47,606 nt of DNA from an uncultured Saprospiraceae bacterium (GTDB taxonomy: Bacteria > Bacteroidota > Bacteroidia > Chitinophagales > Saprospiraceae). Position numbers and translations under genes: made by a program. The notes beneath the pieces are model-generated. The model was not told the origin of the DNA. It worked only from the letters and a program-made list of their open reading frames with translations, and ran no database searches. Below are positions 35,285 through 46,300 of the stretch, in pieces (positions within the stretch are counted from its first letter, which is position 1; every line of letters starts with the position of its first letter). Location of the stretch: NCBI GenBank assembly GCA_937951615.1, contig CALFBH010000086.1:1-47606 (forward strand), read 5' to 3'.

Positions 35285-36814
35285 TTAATAGCCGGGGTTT
35301 TGAATTATATTAGGATTTCTTTCTATCTCATCTGCGGGTAATGGCATTAAATAATCATCCTCAGTAAATGCTGGCTTTTCGCCTTCTAAACCAGAAGCAC
35401 TAAACACCTCTGCGCCTATTTTTCTCCGCGCAATATCATACCATCTTTTACATTCAAAAGCAAGCTCCAATCTACGTTCTTCCAGCACATCATCAATAGT
35501 CACCATTCCTGTAATGTCAGCCGGAACAGCACTTGGAGGTACTGTTACTTCGGCACCGGCACCAGTCTGTGTTACACCACCCATTCTTGCTCTGGCTCTT
35601 ACCTCATTCATATAGTTCATTGCCGCTGCATTATTTCCAATTTCTACAGCTGCCTCGGCAGCAATTAGCAATACTTCTGCATAACGCATCATAGAATAAT
35701 TATGACTTGTTGCTCTTGCATTTCCGCGAGCAAAAGCTCCTGGTAAACGAGTATATTTTGCAATATATGGCTGGTTTGCAGCATGCTGATGTCCACTAAT
35801 ATCAAACTGAGTGTAATCTACTACAGTACCGCCTATTGATGCTTCTTCATCCAAACTGACAGTTCTTCTATAATCACCTGCCGGCCAAGTATCATATACT
35901 GCAAGGGTAGGAACTGCAACAGACCAACCACCTCCAGAATTTCTGTCATCTCCTCTGATACCTGTCATTGGAGCGATTTGATCATAAGCATTATTAGGCG
36001 CTTCAAAATTATTATAATCTAATGCGAATATGGGTTCTTTAGAACCATCGATTGCATTGGCATCAAATAAATTCTGGAAATTTGGATCTAAAGCTAAGTC
36101 ATACGTTCCTGCATTATCAATCACTTCTTTAGCTTCATTATAGGCATTTTGATATTCGCCCATAGTTAAATACACCAAAGCTAAATAAGAACTCGCCGCT
36201 GATTTAGCCGGTATAGCCCTTGAAGATTGTGTATCTGGCAACCATTGTTTAGCAAATTCTAAATCTGCAATGATATTTGCATATACTTGGTCTGCCGGGG
36301 TTCTACTGATGGAACCTGCAGCTTCGGCATCTGTTACCGGTGCATCAAGATAAGGAACCGCTCCAAATTGTCTGACCAAATGAAAATAATAAAATGCTCT
36401 TATAAAATAAGCTTGCGCAGTAACTGGATTTTTAGTGGCTACATCTACATCTACATCTTCAGCCCCTGCAATTGCCAGATTAGCACCGGCAATTCCCTGA
36501 TAAGTTTTTAACCAAAATTCACTAATCATTCCATTACTACCGAGCGTAGTAAAATCATTATGTTCTACTCTTCTTGTCTGGTCAGATTGAAGATTGACCA
36601 TGTCAGAACGCAACATTAATGCTATGGAAAGTTTTCTTCCCCAAAACTTTTCATTGATGGCGTGTGTAAAAGCACCATCAACTGCGACTTGTATATCATC
36701 TGTAGTTTTGAAGAAACCTTCCGGAGCTAACAAACCTACCGGCTGTTCTATTAAATCCGAACAACTAACCATTGAAAATCCTATCAATAGGAATAAATAT
36801 TTTAAATTTTTCAT
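35285..36814 (-). CDS. SusD-like nutrient-binding lipoprotein (pair 2)
   Basis: The protein is 509 aa with a lipobox at Cys 19 (FSMVSC). SusD/RagB pattern: PEGFFKTTDDIQVAVDGAF near residue 31, TAQAYFIRAFYYFHLVRQFG near 130, LVYLTMGEYQNAY near 213, and a C-terminal RRLELAFECKRWYDIARRK plus MPLPADEIERNPNIIQNPGY. It sits on the outer-membrane face as the lid of SusC2 and captures alginate oligomers. The gap to SusC2 is 34 nt and to PL6 1 nt. Confidence 0.96.
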   Translation of the reverse strand: MKNLKYLFLLIGFSMVSCSDLIEQPVGLLAPEGFFKTTDDIQVAVDGAFTHAINEKFWGRKLSIALMLRSDMVNLQSDQTRRVEHNDFTTLGSNGMISEFWLKTYQGIAGANLAIAGAEDVDVDVATKNPVTAQAYFIRAFYYFHLVRQFGAVPYLDAPVTDAEAAGSISRTPADQVYANIIADLEFAKQWLPDTQSSRAIPAKSAASSYLALVYLTMGEYQNAYNEAKEVIDNAGTYDLALDPNFQNLFDANAIDGSKEPIFALDYNNFEAPNNAYDQIAPMTGIRGDDRNSGGGWSVAVPTLAVYDTWPAGDYRRTVSLDEEASIGGTVVDYTQFDISGHQHAANQPYIAKYTRLPGAFARGNARATSHNYSMMRYAEVLLIAAEAAVEIGNNAAAMNYMNEVRARARMGGVTQTGAGAEVTVPPSAVPADITGMVTIDDVLEERRLELAFECKRWYDIARRKIGAEVFSASGLEGEKPAFTEDDYLMPLPADEIERNPNIIQNPGY

Positions 36815-36848
36815 ACTTTTTTATTTTAAGCTATGAAGCTATTTGAAT

Positions 36849-39800
36849 TTAAAATTTCACGTTAAGGCTAAAAGCCACAGACTTTACAGTTGGGTAATTC
36901 CCAAAATCAAAACCTTGGACTGTATTGCTAGACGTATTATTATCGCCACTCGCACCAAAGTAATTTACTTCAGGATCTAAACCCGAGTATTTTGTAAAAG
37001 TCAGTAAGTTTTGAGCACTAATAGATAATCTTATGTTACCAACACCTATCTTTTCTATAAAATCAGAAGGTAAGTTATATCCTAAAGCTACGTTTTTTAA
37101 TCTTAGATAACTACCATCTTCTACAAAACGAGATGAAATTTCTCTATTACTATTATTTCCAACACGAGGTTGGTCTGTATTGGTATTTGCACTTGTCCAG
37201 GCATTATTAAAATAGTCTCTGGTTGTATTTGCATCTCCATTATTCAACTGTACATTTGTCATGTTAAAAATATCTCCACCTTGCGAACCCTGGAAAAAGA
37301 TATTCAAGTCAAAACCCATGTAAGAAAAATTATTGGAAAATCCATAAGTAAAATCCGGGTTAGGATTACCTATAATTGTTCTATCGGCTTCAGTAATTTC
37401 ACCATCTAGCACACCATCTTCATCAGCAATATCAGTAAATAATGGGTCACCTAATGTACCTCCTTGTAATGTTGCCGTACCTGCTGGAAAATCACCTCCC
37501 TGGTAAACGCCTGCATATTCATAGCCCCAAAAAAGACCGACTTCTTCACCTACTCTTAGCACATAACTTCTGTCATGACTAAAATAACTTGGAGCAGCAT
37601 TGCCAAAGAAATCAGCATCATTTATTAAAGCTGCTACTTCGTTTTTATTTCTGGAAAGGTTGAAATCTGTACTCCATCTAAAATCGCCTTTAACGATGTT
37701 TTTTGTGTTTAAAGAAATTTCAAATCCTCTATTATTGATCTCTCCCAAATTCGTTAAAATTTCATCATTTTGGAAACCGAAATATTCAGGTATGCCATTA
37801 TTTCCTAAAATTAAATCTTTGGTATTAATATTATAATAATCAAATGATAGATTCACTCTATTTTCGATTACCCCCAAATCTACACCGAAGTTGGTTTGAT
37901 AAGAAGATTCCCATTTTAAGTTCGGATTGGCAGGCTGATCTGGCGTAATAGCGAATACAGTTTCCCCTTCACTAGAAGCATAAAGACTTGCAAATCTTGC
38001 TAAAGACTGATAAGGACTAATGGACGGATTACCTGTAACACCATAACTAGCTCTTAATTTTAAGCCGGAAATAGTTCTATTATTTTTTAAAAATTCTTCG
38101 TTAGAGACTTTCCAACCAATGGCAGCTGATGGGAAAATTGCATATTTATTATTCGCTGCAAAATTTGATGCTCCATCTCTTCTTACCGTAGCGGTGATTA
38201 AGTATTTATTATCATAATCAAAATTTAATCTTCCGAATTGAGATTGAATTTCTACTTGTGACAAAGACGATGCAGGCTGTAATAAACCTGTAGCAGTGCC
38301 TAAGGCATGGTAAGAAAAAGCATCTGAAAGAAAACCAGTACCTGCTGCAGCAAATGCTTTGGTATCATTTTTTTGATAAGAATATCCACCTAATAAAGTC
38401 AAATTTCCTTTTCCTATTTCGACATCATAGGTTAAATAATTTTCACTTAAAAGCGTTGTTCTTTTAGCATTTGTAACCCTCGCTCTTCCATCTACAGCAG
38501 ATGCTGTGATTTTTAATGTTGATGGCTGATAAATTCCCCTGTTTTCATTTTCACTACTCAAACCAAAGGTTGTTTTAAAAGTCAGATTTTTTATAATATC
38601 ATAACTTCCATAAACATTGGCTCTAAAGTCATCTGAGATCGTTTCATCTACTCTTTCTGTCGCAACAGCATAAGGGTTATCTACTTCATCTCCGATAGCA
38701 TCATTTGTTGTAAAGCTACCGTCTTCCTCTCGTACTGCTTTATCCGGTGCAAATCTCATGGCTAGAGAAATCACATCATCACCACCTACCGTAACCGAAC
38801 CATCTGATTGAGTCGTAACGCCATCTTTAACCCCTCTACTTCCAAAAAGGTTAAGCCCCAATTTTAATTTATCTGTTACTTGTGCGTCTAAGTTCGTTAA
38901 GAATGTGGCTCTTGTGAAGCCAGAATTAACCACAATTCCCTTTTGATCAAAATAATTACCGGAAGCATAAAAATTTACTTTATCCGTTCCTCCTGAAAAA
39001 GAAAGTTGGTGGTTCTGTGTGTTACCTGGCTGATAAATTAAATCTTGCCAATCTGTATTTGCAGTACCTTGAGGATAAGGGTTGGTATTGCCTTGATTGG
39101 CTCTTATCTGGTTTTGATAATCCGCAAATTCGTCGGCATTTAACAAATCAAGTCTATTGGCGGTATTTTGAGTAGCATAAGTAGAATTGAGTTCAACATT
39201 CAACTTACCACTTTTACCTTTTTTAGTCGTTACTAATACCACCCCGTTTGAACCTCTGGAACCGTATATAGCAGTTGCGGAGGCATCTTTCAAAACCTCA
39301 ATAGATTCAATGTCATTGGCTTGTGGCATAGTCGCGCCTACAAATCCATCCACAACAATCAGCGGCGAACTACTTGCATTGATTGAAGTAGTTCCTCTAA
39401 TTTTTATGCCGATAGGAGCACCTGGTTCGCCACCATTATTAGATTGAACAACTACCCCGGCGGCACGTCCCTGAAGTGCTTGGGCCGCATCTAATATAGG
39501 AAATGCCGTTAATTCTTCAGCCTTAACCGAAGACACTGCTCCGGTGATGTCGCTCTTTTTTCGAGACCCATAGCCTATTACGACAACTTCATCTAGCAAT
39601 TCGGTATCATCTGAAAGTGTAAGATTCATCGTTTTTCCTGCTCCAACAACTATTTCTTGTGTAGCATAGCCGGTATAAGAAATCACTAAAGTACTTCCTT
39701 CGGGGGCAGCAATCGAATAATCCCCATTAACATCAGTTACCGTACCGATAGTTGTTCCTTTGACAAATACCGACGCACCAATAAGTGGAATCTTATCTGC

Positions 39801-39890
39801 GTCCGATATATTACCCGTCACATTTTGTGCAAATAATGATGCACTAAATAACAGTGTCACCATTAAAATTAGTGTAGTTTTTAAATTCAT
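36849..39890 (-). CDS. SusC-like TonB-dependent transporter (pair 2)
   Basis: The protein is 1,013 aa with signal peptide LLFSASLFAQ. Residues about 22-105 form the carboxypeptidase-like N-terminal domain (GNISDADKIPLIGASVFVKG). The TonB box region is LLDEVVVIGYGSRKKSDITG. The plug carries the family motif SIEVLKDASATAIYGSRGSNGV near residue 195. A 22-stranded barrel follows and ends in VAFSLNVKF with a terminal Phe. It imports alginate oligosaccharides with SusD2. A 276-nt region upstream separates it from PL7 and may hold its own promoter. Confidence 0.96.
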   Translation of the reverse strand: MNLKTTLILMVTLLFSASLFAQNVTGNISDADKIPLIGASVFVKGTTIGTVTDVNGDYSIAAPEGSTLVISYTGYATQEIVVGAGKTMNLTLSDDTELLDEVVVIGYGSRKKSDITGAVSSVKAEELTAFPILDAAQALQGRAAGVVVQSNNGGEPGAPIGIKIRGTTSINASSSPLIVVDGFVGATMPQANDIESIEVLKDASATAIYGSRGSNGVVLVTTKKGKSGKLNVELNSTYATQNTANRLDLLNADEFADYQNQIRANQGNTNPYPQGTANTDWQDLIYQPGNTQNHQLSFSGGTDKVNFYASGNYFDQKGIVVNSGFTRATFLTNLDAQVTDKLKLGLNLFGSRGVKDGVTTQSDGSVTVGGDDVISLAMRFAPDKAVREEDGSFTTNDAIGDEVDNPYAVATERVDETISDDFRANVYGSYDIIKNLTFKTTFGLSSENENRGIYQPSTLKITASAVDGRARVTNAKRTTLLSENYLTYDVEIGKGNLTLLGGYSYQKNDTKAFAAAGTGFLSDAFSYHALGTATGLLQPASSLSQVEIQSQFGRLNFDYDNKYLITATVRRDGASNFAANNKYAIFPSAAIGWKVSNEEFLKNNRTISGLKLRASYGVTGNPSISPYQSLARFASLYASSEGETVFAITPDQPANPNLKWESSYQTNFGVDLGVIENRVNLSFDYYNINTKDLILGNNGIPEYFGFQNDEILTNLGEINNRGFEISLNTKNIVKGDFRWSTDFNLSRNKNEVAALINDADFFGNAAPSYFSHDRSYVLRVGEEVGLFWGYEYAGVYQGGDFPAGTATLQGGTLGDPLFTDIADEDGVLDGEITEADRTIIGNPNPDFTYGFSNNFSYMGFDLNIFFQGSQGGDIFNMTNVQLNNGDANTTRDYFNNAWTSANTNTDQPRVGNNSNREISSRFVEDGSYLRLKNVALGYNLPSDFIEKIGVGNIRLSISAQNLLTFTKYSGLDPEVNYFGASGDNNTSSNTVQGFDFGNYPTVKSVAFSLNVKF

Positions 39891-40166
39891 TATAAATATT
39901 TTATTTTTTCATTTGACTGTAAAGCACGTCTTGAGTTTTATTTCACTAAAATTACCCTCAACAAGCTCTTAGTAGTTCTTCCAGTTAATAATGTCGAGTA
40001 AATTATATTTTATATCTTTTGAGTCAGGTTTTGGTGCAAATTGTTCTATTGCTATGATTGTTAAATTGTTATCGTGATTTTTTGCGTAGCAAAAAACAAT
40101 AATAATGAAGCAATTTCAACAATGAAACCATCCTAATCACCTGACAATATTAACTTGACTGACCAC
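39891..40166. other. Intergenic region before SusC2
   Basis: This is 276 nt without a gene. It is AT-rich and holds a small hairpin at 40078-40096. No TAnnTTTG box and no TTGG-N4-CCAA operator could be found, so it is unclear whether a second promoter for SusC2 lies here. Confidence 0.5.
40078..40096 (-). terminator. Weak hairpin, possible terminator of the PL7 transcript
   Basis: TTTTTTGC and GCAAAAAA form a perfect 8-bp stem with a 3-nt loop, 70 nt past the PL7 stop. The stem is A/T-rich, so it may pause or process the transcript rather than end it. Confidence 0.35.
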
Positions 40167-41069
40167 TTAGTGAAAGACTTCCAAATCGTAATATTTCACC
40201 CTTGAAAAAGAACCTGACTCAGTAGTAACCAGATAATTTCCAGCCTTAAAGTAGTTTTCAAAAATTCCCCATCGTTGTACATGTATGTCATCAAAAACCA
40301 TAGATTCATTATTATTTAAAATAATTTCCATTCTTCCTTCGGAAACAATGACTTCCAGACTGAAAGGCTCAAAGCCAACATTTTCGTTAAACCAATACCC
40401 CTCGTCATCCCATGCATCAGTACTTAGCGCAACAGTATCAGATACCGTAATATCTTCCAGAACTTTTCTAAGCACTCTTACTCTACTATCATTCCAGTAA
40501 ATTTTTAGTACCGGAGGTGCATTATTATCATTTTCACCGATAAGGTCACGTTGTTCATCGGTTAGTCTTCCATGTATTTGCATGATGATAGCACGATGAT
40601 AGTCACCATCGGAATCTACCGAAATTTCATCCATTTTCAAGGAACCTTTTATTCTGCCGCCTTCGGCAAAAGTCCAGTTGGTCGTGTTGCTACCCGGATC
40701 TATTTGTTCCCTCAATTCCGTTCTGGAATAAGAAGAATTAGCTGTTGATGATCCTGGATAGGTGTAAAAAACCAATGAGCCATCTATAGAGTCGTTATAC
40801 ATAAATGGTTTCAACAGCTCATTATTTGCATAATCCAATATTTCTGGTGGTTCAACTTCCGAGGGATTCCCTATTGGAAGGGTAACTTTCCAGTTATTTA
40901 AATCTATATTGGGTAGAAAATAATCCACGCCTTCTACAAGCGTGTCAGAATCTCCTACCGGCGGCGGATCAGTAATGACTGTTTCATCATCGCCAGAGCG
41001 ACAACTTGCAGTGATTATAATCATCAGCATATAGAAACAAAACCAGCCAGAAACATTGAAAAATGACAT
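40167..41069 (-). CDS. PL7 alginate lyase, lipoprotein
   Basis: The protein is 300 aa with a lipobox ITASC (Cys 23) followed by acidic residues (RSGDDE), typical of surface-exposed Bacteroidota lipoproteins. One PL7 jelly-roll domain spans about residues 50-300. The three family motifs are SRTELREQ near 114, QIHG near 164 with the catalytic His, and YFKAGNYLV near 274. Ile in QIH is commonly linked to polyG or polyMG preference. The last motif normally ends in Gln (YFKAGxYxQ); here it is Val. It is the last gene of the first lyase unit, 15 nt after the PKD lipoprotein gene. Confidence 0.94.
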   Translation of the reverse strand: MSFFNVSGWFCFYMLMIIITASCRSGDDETVITDPPPVGDSDTLVEGVDYFLPNIDLNNWKVTLPIGNPSEVEPPEILDYANNELLKPFMYNDSIDGSLVFYTYPGSSTANSSYSRTELREQIDPGSNTTNWTFAEGGRIKGSLKMDEISVDSDGDYHRAIIMQIHGRLTDEQRDLIGENDNNAPPVLKIYWNDSRVRVLRKVLEDITVSDTVALSTDAWDDEGYWFNENVGFEPFSLEVIVSEGRMEIILNNNESMVFDDIHVQRWGIFENYFKAGNYLVTTESGSFSRVKYYDLEVFH

Positions 41070-41084
41070 AATGAAAAGGTTGAA

Positions 41085-41921
41085 TTATTCTATTGTAAAT
41101 GAGTCGATTCTACACTCTACATCTACATTGGTGAAATAAATGGCGACTGTCGTGCTCGCACCTGAGTTGAAAGGCAATGCAGCAGAGACATAAGTGTTTG
41201 CGTCATTTTGGTCATCAAGTGTAACAGAGGCAATAGTAGAAGCGGCAATCAGCCCCGGATCAGTAACCTCACCATTTAGAATAGATACGGTCATCGTTCC
41301 AACAGGGGAAGTTTTCATGGTATAAAAGAATCGCAGCGTATAATCGGTATCTGCCTCAACAGCAATCAACTGATAGCCGATTCTGTCTCCTGCAGAAGGT
41401 AATTTTGCTGCTTTCACACCAGCATGAATAGGGCTTCCAGTAATCTGTATCACACCACCGAGGTCTCCGTTTCTCCAGAAATCTCTATAGGCGTCGTCTC
41501 CTTCTATGTCGAATCCGGGGTTCATGATTTCAGGTGTAAATGCAACTACAGGTTCTACGACATCAATGGTTTTAGTCACCGTGCTGGTTGCGCCAAGTCT
41601 GTCAGACGCTGTAAGTGTAACATCATAAGCTCCGTCGGTATCATAGGTCGCAGAAGGATTAGTCTCGGTTGAAGTGGTACCATTGCCCAAGTCCCATAAA
41701 TAATCGGTCGCACTGATAGACAGGTTGGAGAAACTAATGGATCGATGATCCGTATCATCTGCGCTGTAAGAAAAGGCAGCCTCTGGAGGAGTTAGGTCAG
41801 GAAGAGAACCCGCTTCGGGCAATTCATCTTCGCAGGCAGAAAAGCTGAGGACTAGGGCTATCAATACTAGCATTGGAAAACTATAGTATTGCTTTATGTG
41901 ATTTAAAAAATTCGTATTCAT
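41085..41921 (-). CDS. PKD-domain lipoprotein, putative surface glycan-binding protein
   Basis: The protein is 278 aa with lipobox LSFSAC (Cys 30) followed by EDEL, which suggests surface display. One PKD domain covers about residues 45-125 (YLWDLGNGTTSTETNPSATY, GAYDVTLTAS). A beta-sandwich at about 130-278 reads like a carbohydrate-binding module (NPGFDIEG, IGYQLIAVEADTDYTLRFF, IDSFTIE). There is no catalytic motif. Its place directly after SusD1 is where SusE/F or SGBP proteins lie in PULs, so alginate binding at the cell surface is the likely role (inference). The gap to SusD1 is 23 nt. Confidence 0.85.
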   Translation of the reverse strand: MNTNFLNHIKQYYSFPMLVLIALVLSFSACEDELPEAGSLPDLTPPEAAFSYSADDTDHRSISFSNLSISATDYLWDLGNGTTSTETNPSATYDTDGAYDVTLTASDRLGATSTVTKTIDVVEPVVAFTPEIMNPGFDIEGDDAYRDFWRNGDLGGVIQITGSPIHAGVKAAKLPSAGDRIGYQLIAVEADTDYTLRFFYTMKTSPVGTMTVSILNGEVTDPGLIAASTIASVTLDDQNDANTYVSAALPFNSGASTTVAIYFTNVDVECRIDSFTIE

Positions 41922-41944
41922 GATAAATAAGTTTTGAGTGATTT

Positions 41945-43306
41945 TTAATATCCTGGATTTTGTGTAAGTAAGCCCTGACTCACATTGATTTCTCCTTGTG
42001 GGATAGGCAATAATAAATCAGTTGCTGTGAAAGAATAACCATTATTCGTGGCAAAATCTCCAAGTACAGACTCTGCTACACCAAAGCGTATCAAGTCATA
42101 AAATCTATGGTTTTCAAAAGCCAGTTCAGTTCTTCTTTCGCTCATCAACATTTCTTTCGTCAGCATTTCAGAGCCGTCGTTTGCCATTGTCGGCATACCT
42201 GCTCTGGCTCTTACTGCATTATAAGCATCTATGGCAGCCGTGTTATTTGTGGATGCTCCACCGTCCATGATAGCTTCTGCATACATCAACAACACATCAG
42301 CATAACGCAAAACAATCCAGTCATTGCCACATAATCTGGCATCGTCAGAAACAGTCAGAAACTTTCCAACCTCTGCCGTATTGTCGGGATTATAGAGGGT
42401 CGTATCACGTGCTACTTCATCAGCGTCAAAATGATCATTAAAATCATTGGTGATATAGTTGAGCCCACTAACTGCACCGCCTGCGGTCATTTCAAATGAA
42501 TAATCTTGTCCTTCATTTGCATCATCGTCGAGATAAGGAATGGCAAAAATTATTTCATTATTGCCTTCGCTATAAAAGACATCATAATACTCCGTTTCTA
42601 ATGAATAAGCTCCACTTAGAATCAGCTCACTAAGGAGGGGTTTCGCTCCATTATAGTCACCTCTAGTTAATTTTACTTTTGCCAAAAGTGCCTGTGCTGC
42701 TCCACTTGTAGCCCGTCCAAAACTATTAGAAGATAATAAGCTACGGGCTTCCGTCAAATCAGATTCGATGCCTGCGAGTACTGTTTCAGCATCATCGCGA
42801 CCAAAAAAGTCGGACTCATCTCGTCTGATTACTCTATCCATATAAGGTACATCACCGAATGCCCTGACAAGATTGAAATGCGATAAGGCTCTGGTAAATT
42901 TAGCTTCGCCTTCAAACTGGCTTTTTAATTCGGTATCATCTACTACGCTCAAGTTTTCTAACACTCTATTGGCTCTGAAAATGACATTATAATTAGCCGC
43001 CCAGTAAGTGCCGATAGAGAGATTGGTGGGTTTGACATCAAAACTTTCAAACTGTGCCCAGTCTCCTTCGCTCGACTTGGTTTTTGTATTGTCTGAGCGC
43101 ATTTCTGTTAAAGCAAATTCCCGTAAAGGGACTTCCTGTAATCCATCATAAATAGCGATGACTGCACCTTCTACTTCCTCGGTAGTCGTGTAGAAAATAG
43201 TATCTCCAATCTCTGAAATAGGCGCGAGGTCAAGCTGTTCTTCACAAGCAGAAAATGCTAGGAGGAGGCTTAAAAATAATATAGATTTATTGATTATGTT
43301 TTTCAT
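41945..43306 (-). CDS. SusD-like nutrient-binding lipoprotein (pair 1)
   Basis: The protein is 453 aa with lipobox AFSAC (Cys 21) and EEQ after it. SusD motifs are FTRALSHFNLVRAFGDVPYMD near residue 130 (written as one run of the TPR-like core), ALLAKVKLTRGDYNGAK near 205, YADVLLMYAEA near 345, and a C-terminal RRTELAFENHRFYDLIRFG and LLPIPQGEINV followed by NPGY. It is shorter than SusD2. It pairs with SusC1, 50 nt upstream, to bind and import alginate oligomers. Confidence 0.95.
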   Translation of the reverse strand: MKNIINKSILFLSLLLAFSACEEQLDLAPISEIGDTIFYTTTEEVEGAVIAIYDGLQEVPLREFALTEMRSDNTKTKSSEGDWAQFESFDVKPTNLSIGTYWAANYNVIFRANRVLENLSVVDDTELKSQFEGEAKFTRALSHFNLVRAFGDVPYMDRVIRRDESDFFGRDDAETVLAGIESDLTEARSLLSSNSFGRATSGAAQALLAKVKLTRGDYNGAKPLLSELILSGAYSLETEYYDVFYSEGNNEIIFAIPYLDDDANEGQDYSFEMTAGGAVSGLNYITNDFNDHFDADEVARDTTLYNPDNTAEVGKFLTVSDDARLCGNDWIVLRYADVLLMYAEAIMDGGASTNNTAAIDAYNAVRARAGMPTMANDGSEMLTKEMLMSERRTELAFENHRFYDLIRFGVAESVLGDFATNNGYSFTATDLLLPIPQGEINVSQGLLTQNPGY

Positions 43307-43356
43307 GTTTCGTAAATTTATTTAGCAAACATTTAAGTTTTAACCCTGATTTTTAT

Positions 43357-46300
43357 TTAGAATGCAAGATTTAGTCCCACAGAAACGGTTCTATAAATTG
43401 GCGCAGGTCCTCTTTGGTATCCAGCGGTTAGTGGATTATTGAGTCCTTGGTCTGCTCCTTCTGGATTAAAGCCTACATAGTTGTCTGCCATCAGGTAAAA
43501 CAGGTTTTGCCCACCAGCATATATTCTCAAGTTTCTGATGCCTGCTCTTTTGGTTAGACTATTCGGAAGAGTATACCCTATATTTAGATTTCGTAAGGCA
43601 AAATAATCGCCATCCTGTACATCATCATTGGTGAAAATTCTTTGAACAACAAGGTCTTTGTCGGGAAAGTCGCTGGTATAATCCTGGTTGCTGGAAAATT
43701 CCTGCTTGATGTACTGAGAAGATATATTTCTAACTTCAGCACCATGCGAACCCTGAACCATGAAGCTCACGTCAAAGTCGTGTATTCTTAAGTTATTACT
43801 GATACTCCAAATGAAATCAGGATAAGGAGCACCCAGAATTGTGCGGTCGTCGGTATCAATTACACCGTCGCCATTCAGGTCTTTTACATAAATATCCTGC
43901 GATTGTGCGTTGATAGGGTAGAATGGATTCTTAATGTATTCCAATGCAATTTCATCACTGACCACATAGCCATAAAAAGAAGAAATGGCTTGTCCTTCTT
44001 GTGCAATCCACTCCGCAGGACGCTTGGAATCTACAATACTAATTAAACCATCTGCATCAGCAAAATCAAGCAATGTATTTTTGTTGTGCGTGAGTATAGC
44101 AGAAGCATTCCAGGAAAAATCGCTACTAGAAACTAATCTGGCTAATAATTCCAACTCAACCCCTTTGTTTTCCACAACGCCTTTATTGACCAGCGCAGTT
44201 CCAAAACCAGTAACGGAAGGAATCGGCAGGTCTAATAATAGATCTTCGCTCGTTCTGTTGTAATAATCAAACGACAGCCCGAAGCGACCTTCCAGAATAG
44301 ATAAATCAATACCGGGATTGATTTCATTTAATTTTTCCCATCTCAGTTCAGGATTGGAGATATTCGTTGGATTAAATCCAGTAGAATTGCCACTAAGACC
44401 CGTTCCTACAGGCTCGATGAGTCCGATGTAGTCGTACTCTCCAATACCAGCATTACTACCTGATACACCGTAGCTTAATCTGACTTTTAGTTCTTCTATA
44501 AAATTATTGTCTTTCAGGAAGTTTTCCTGAGATATCCGCCAGCCGGCTGATACTGCTGGAAAAAATCCGTATTTAAATTCAGGTCCAAATTTTGAACTTC
44601 CATCTGTTCTCGCGCTCACGGACAGTAAGTACTTATCGGCATAAGCATAATTTACCCTTGAAAGGTAAGAGACCAGATTTTCTCTGGCAGAAGAAGTCGA
44701 ACCACCCACCAGATTGGCAGCAGGAATGGTTTGGATATAATCAAAATCGTATCCAGCGGCTTCTAGCTGACTGAAGTTTCTGTTCCAGTTTTCATAAGCA
44801 AATCCGACGACTGCATTGACTTCGTGTTTGCCAAATGTTTTATCCAAGTTCAAAGTACTTTCCGATACGGCATGAAGTCGGTCATCAGTAGAAAACAGGG
44901 ATTCAGAATCAGCAGCTCCATTTCTGGAAGCCTGCACGCCTGCCCATCGTGTGTTTTTGGTCAGTCTAAAATCTCCACCGACCATTTGTTTGAAGAATAA
45001 ACCATCAACAATATTTACATTGACATAAGCATTCGAGAAAATCTTTGTCTGAAATTTGCGACGGTCTCTTTCCAATACCTTAGCTAAGGAACTTTGATTG
45101 GATGTACCACTAATATCTGTACCAGTAGTTCCTGACATACCAGTCTCTAAATCATAATCATCAAACATCCGTTCCATGGCATAATCGCCTATCTCTGCAT
45201 CTGCCCAGCGGCCGTTTTCCCGAATACGATTGACGTAAGATATATTACCTTCATCCAGATATAATGGCAACCAAGCATGTTGGCGTATGGCATCATGGAC
45301 GCCAATTGGAAATCTTCTTTGCTCTGTGAAAGAAGGATTTAAAACAACGCCAAACGAAATTCTATCACTGACTTTAGTATCAAGATTAAGTCTGAAATTG
45401 ATTTTCTCATAATTATCCGTCAATAAAACACCTTCATCATTGAGGTAACTCAGTGAAGCTCGGAATTTTGTATTTTTTGTACCGCCTCTGGCAGATAAAG
45501 CATGACTGTGAATAACACCACCGTCAAACATAACATCCTGCCAGTCGGTTTCAGTACCCAATTGCTCTACATATTGTAGCTTATCTGGCAATTCGCCATC
45601 GTTATTATCGCGTGTGTATTTCAACCAGTCATCCACTGTTGTGAGTACATCCGACTTAGGAACAGATTTGAAACCTACATAAGTATCGTAAGAAAACTTA
45701 GTAGGTCCTTCTACACCTTGTTTGGTGGTAATCATGATAATACCATTCGCTCCACGCGAGCCATAAATAGCGGAAGAAGCGGCATCTTTCAGCACTTCGA
45801 TAGACTGAACATCATTCATATCCAGGCTGGATAAAAAATCAGCATCAGAACCTACGGAAATTCCATCAACGACAATCAAAGGATTGGAATCGAAGGAAAT
45901 AGAACCTTGTCCTCTTACTCTAATGGAAGGTGCTTCACCAGCAGCTGGATTCGTCATCTGAATATTAACACCAGAGACTTGTCCAACGATGGCATCATCC
46001 ACCCGGGCAATAGGAATCTGATCCAACTGCTCATTTTCGATTTTGGAAATAGCTCCCGTAAGGTGTGATTTTTTCTGCTTACCATATCCCACGACCACGA
46101 CTTCTGACAATACCTGATCATCAGTTCTCATAATGATATCGTAAGAAGTATCGTCACCGACGATGATGTTTTGAGTAACAAAACCGAGATAAGACAGCTC
46201 CAGAATGTCACCATCATTTGCATCTATAGTAAAAAGACCATCTGCATCAGTTACAGTGCCACGAGTAGTTCCCTGAATAACGACGCTGACACCTATCAGC

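Noticed and set aside
40162-40172. ACCACTTAGTG, half of the palindrome seen at 27763-27777
   Set aside because: It overlaps the PL7 stop codon and lacks the second half, so it is probably chance.
43985-44263. Plus-strand ORFs over the SusC genes
   Set aside because: They overlap well-supported TonB-dependent transporter coding sequence and show no independent features.
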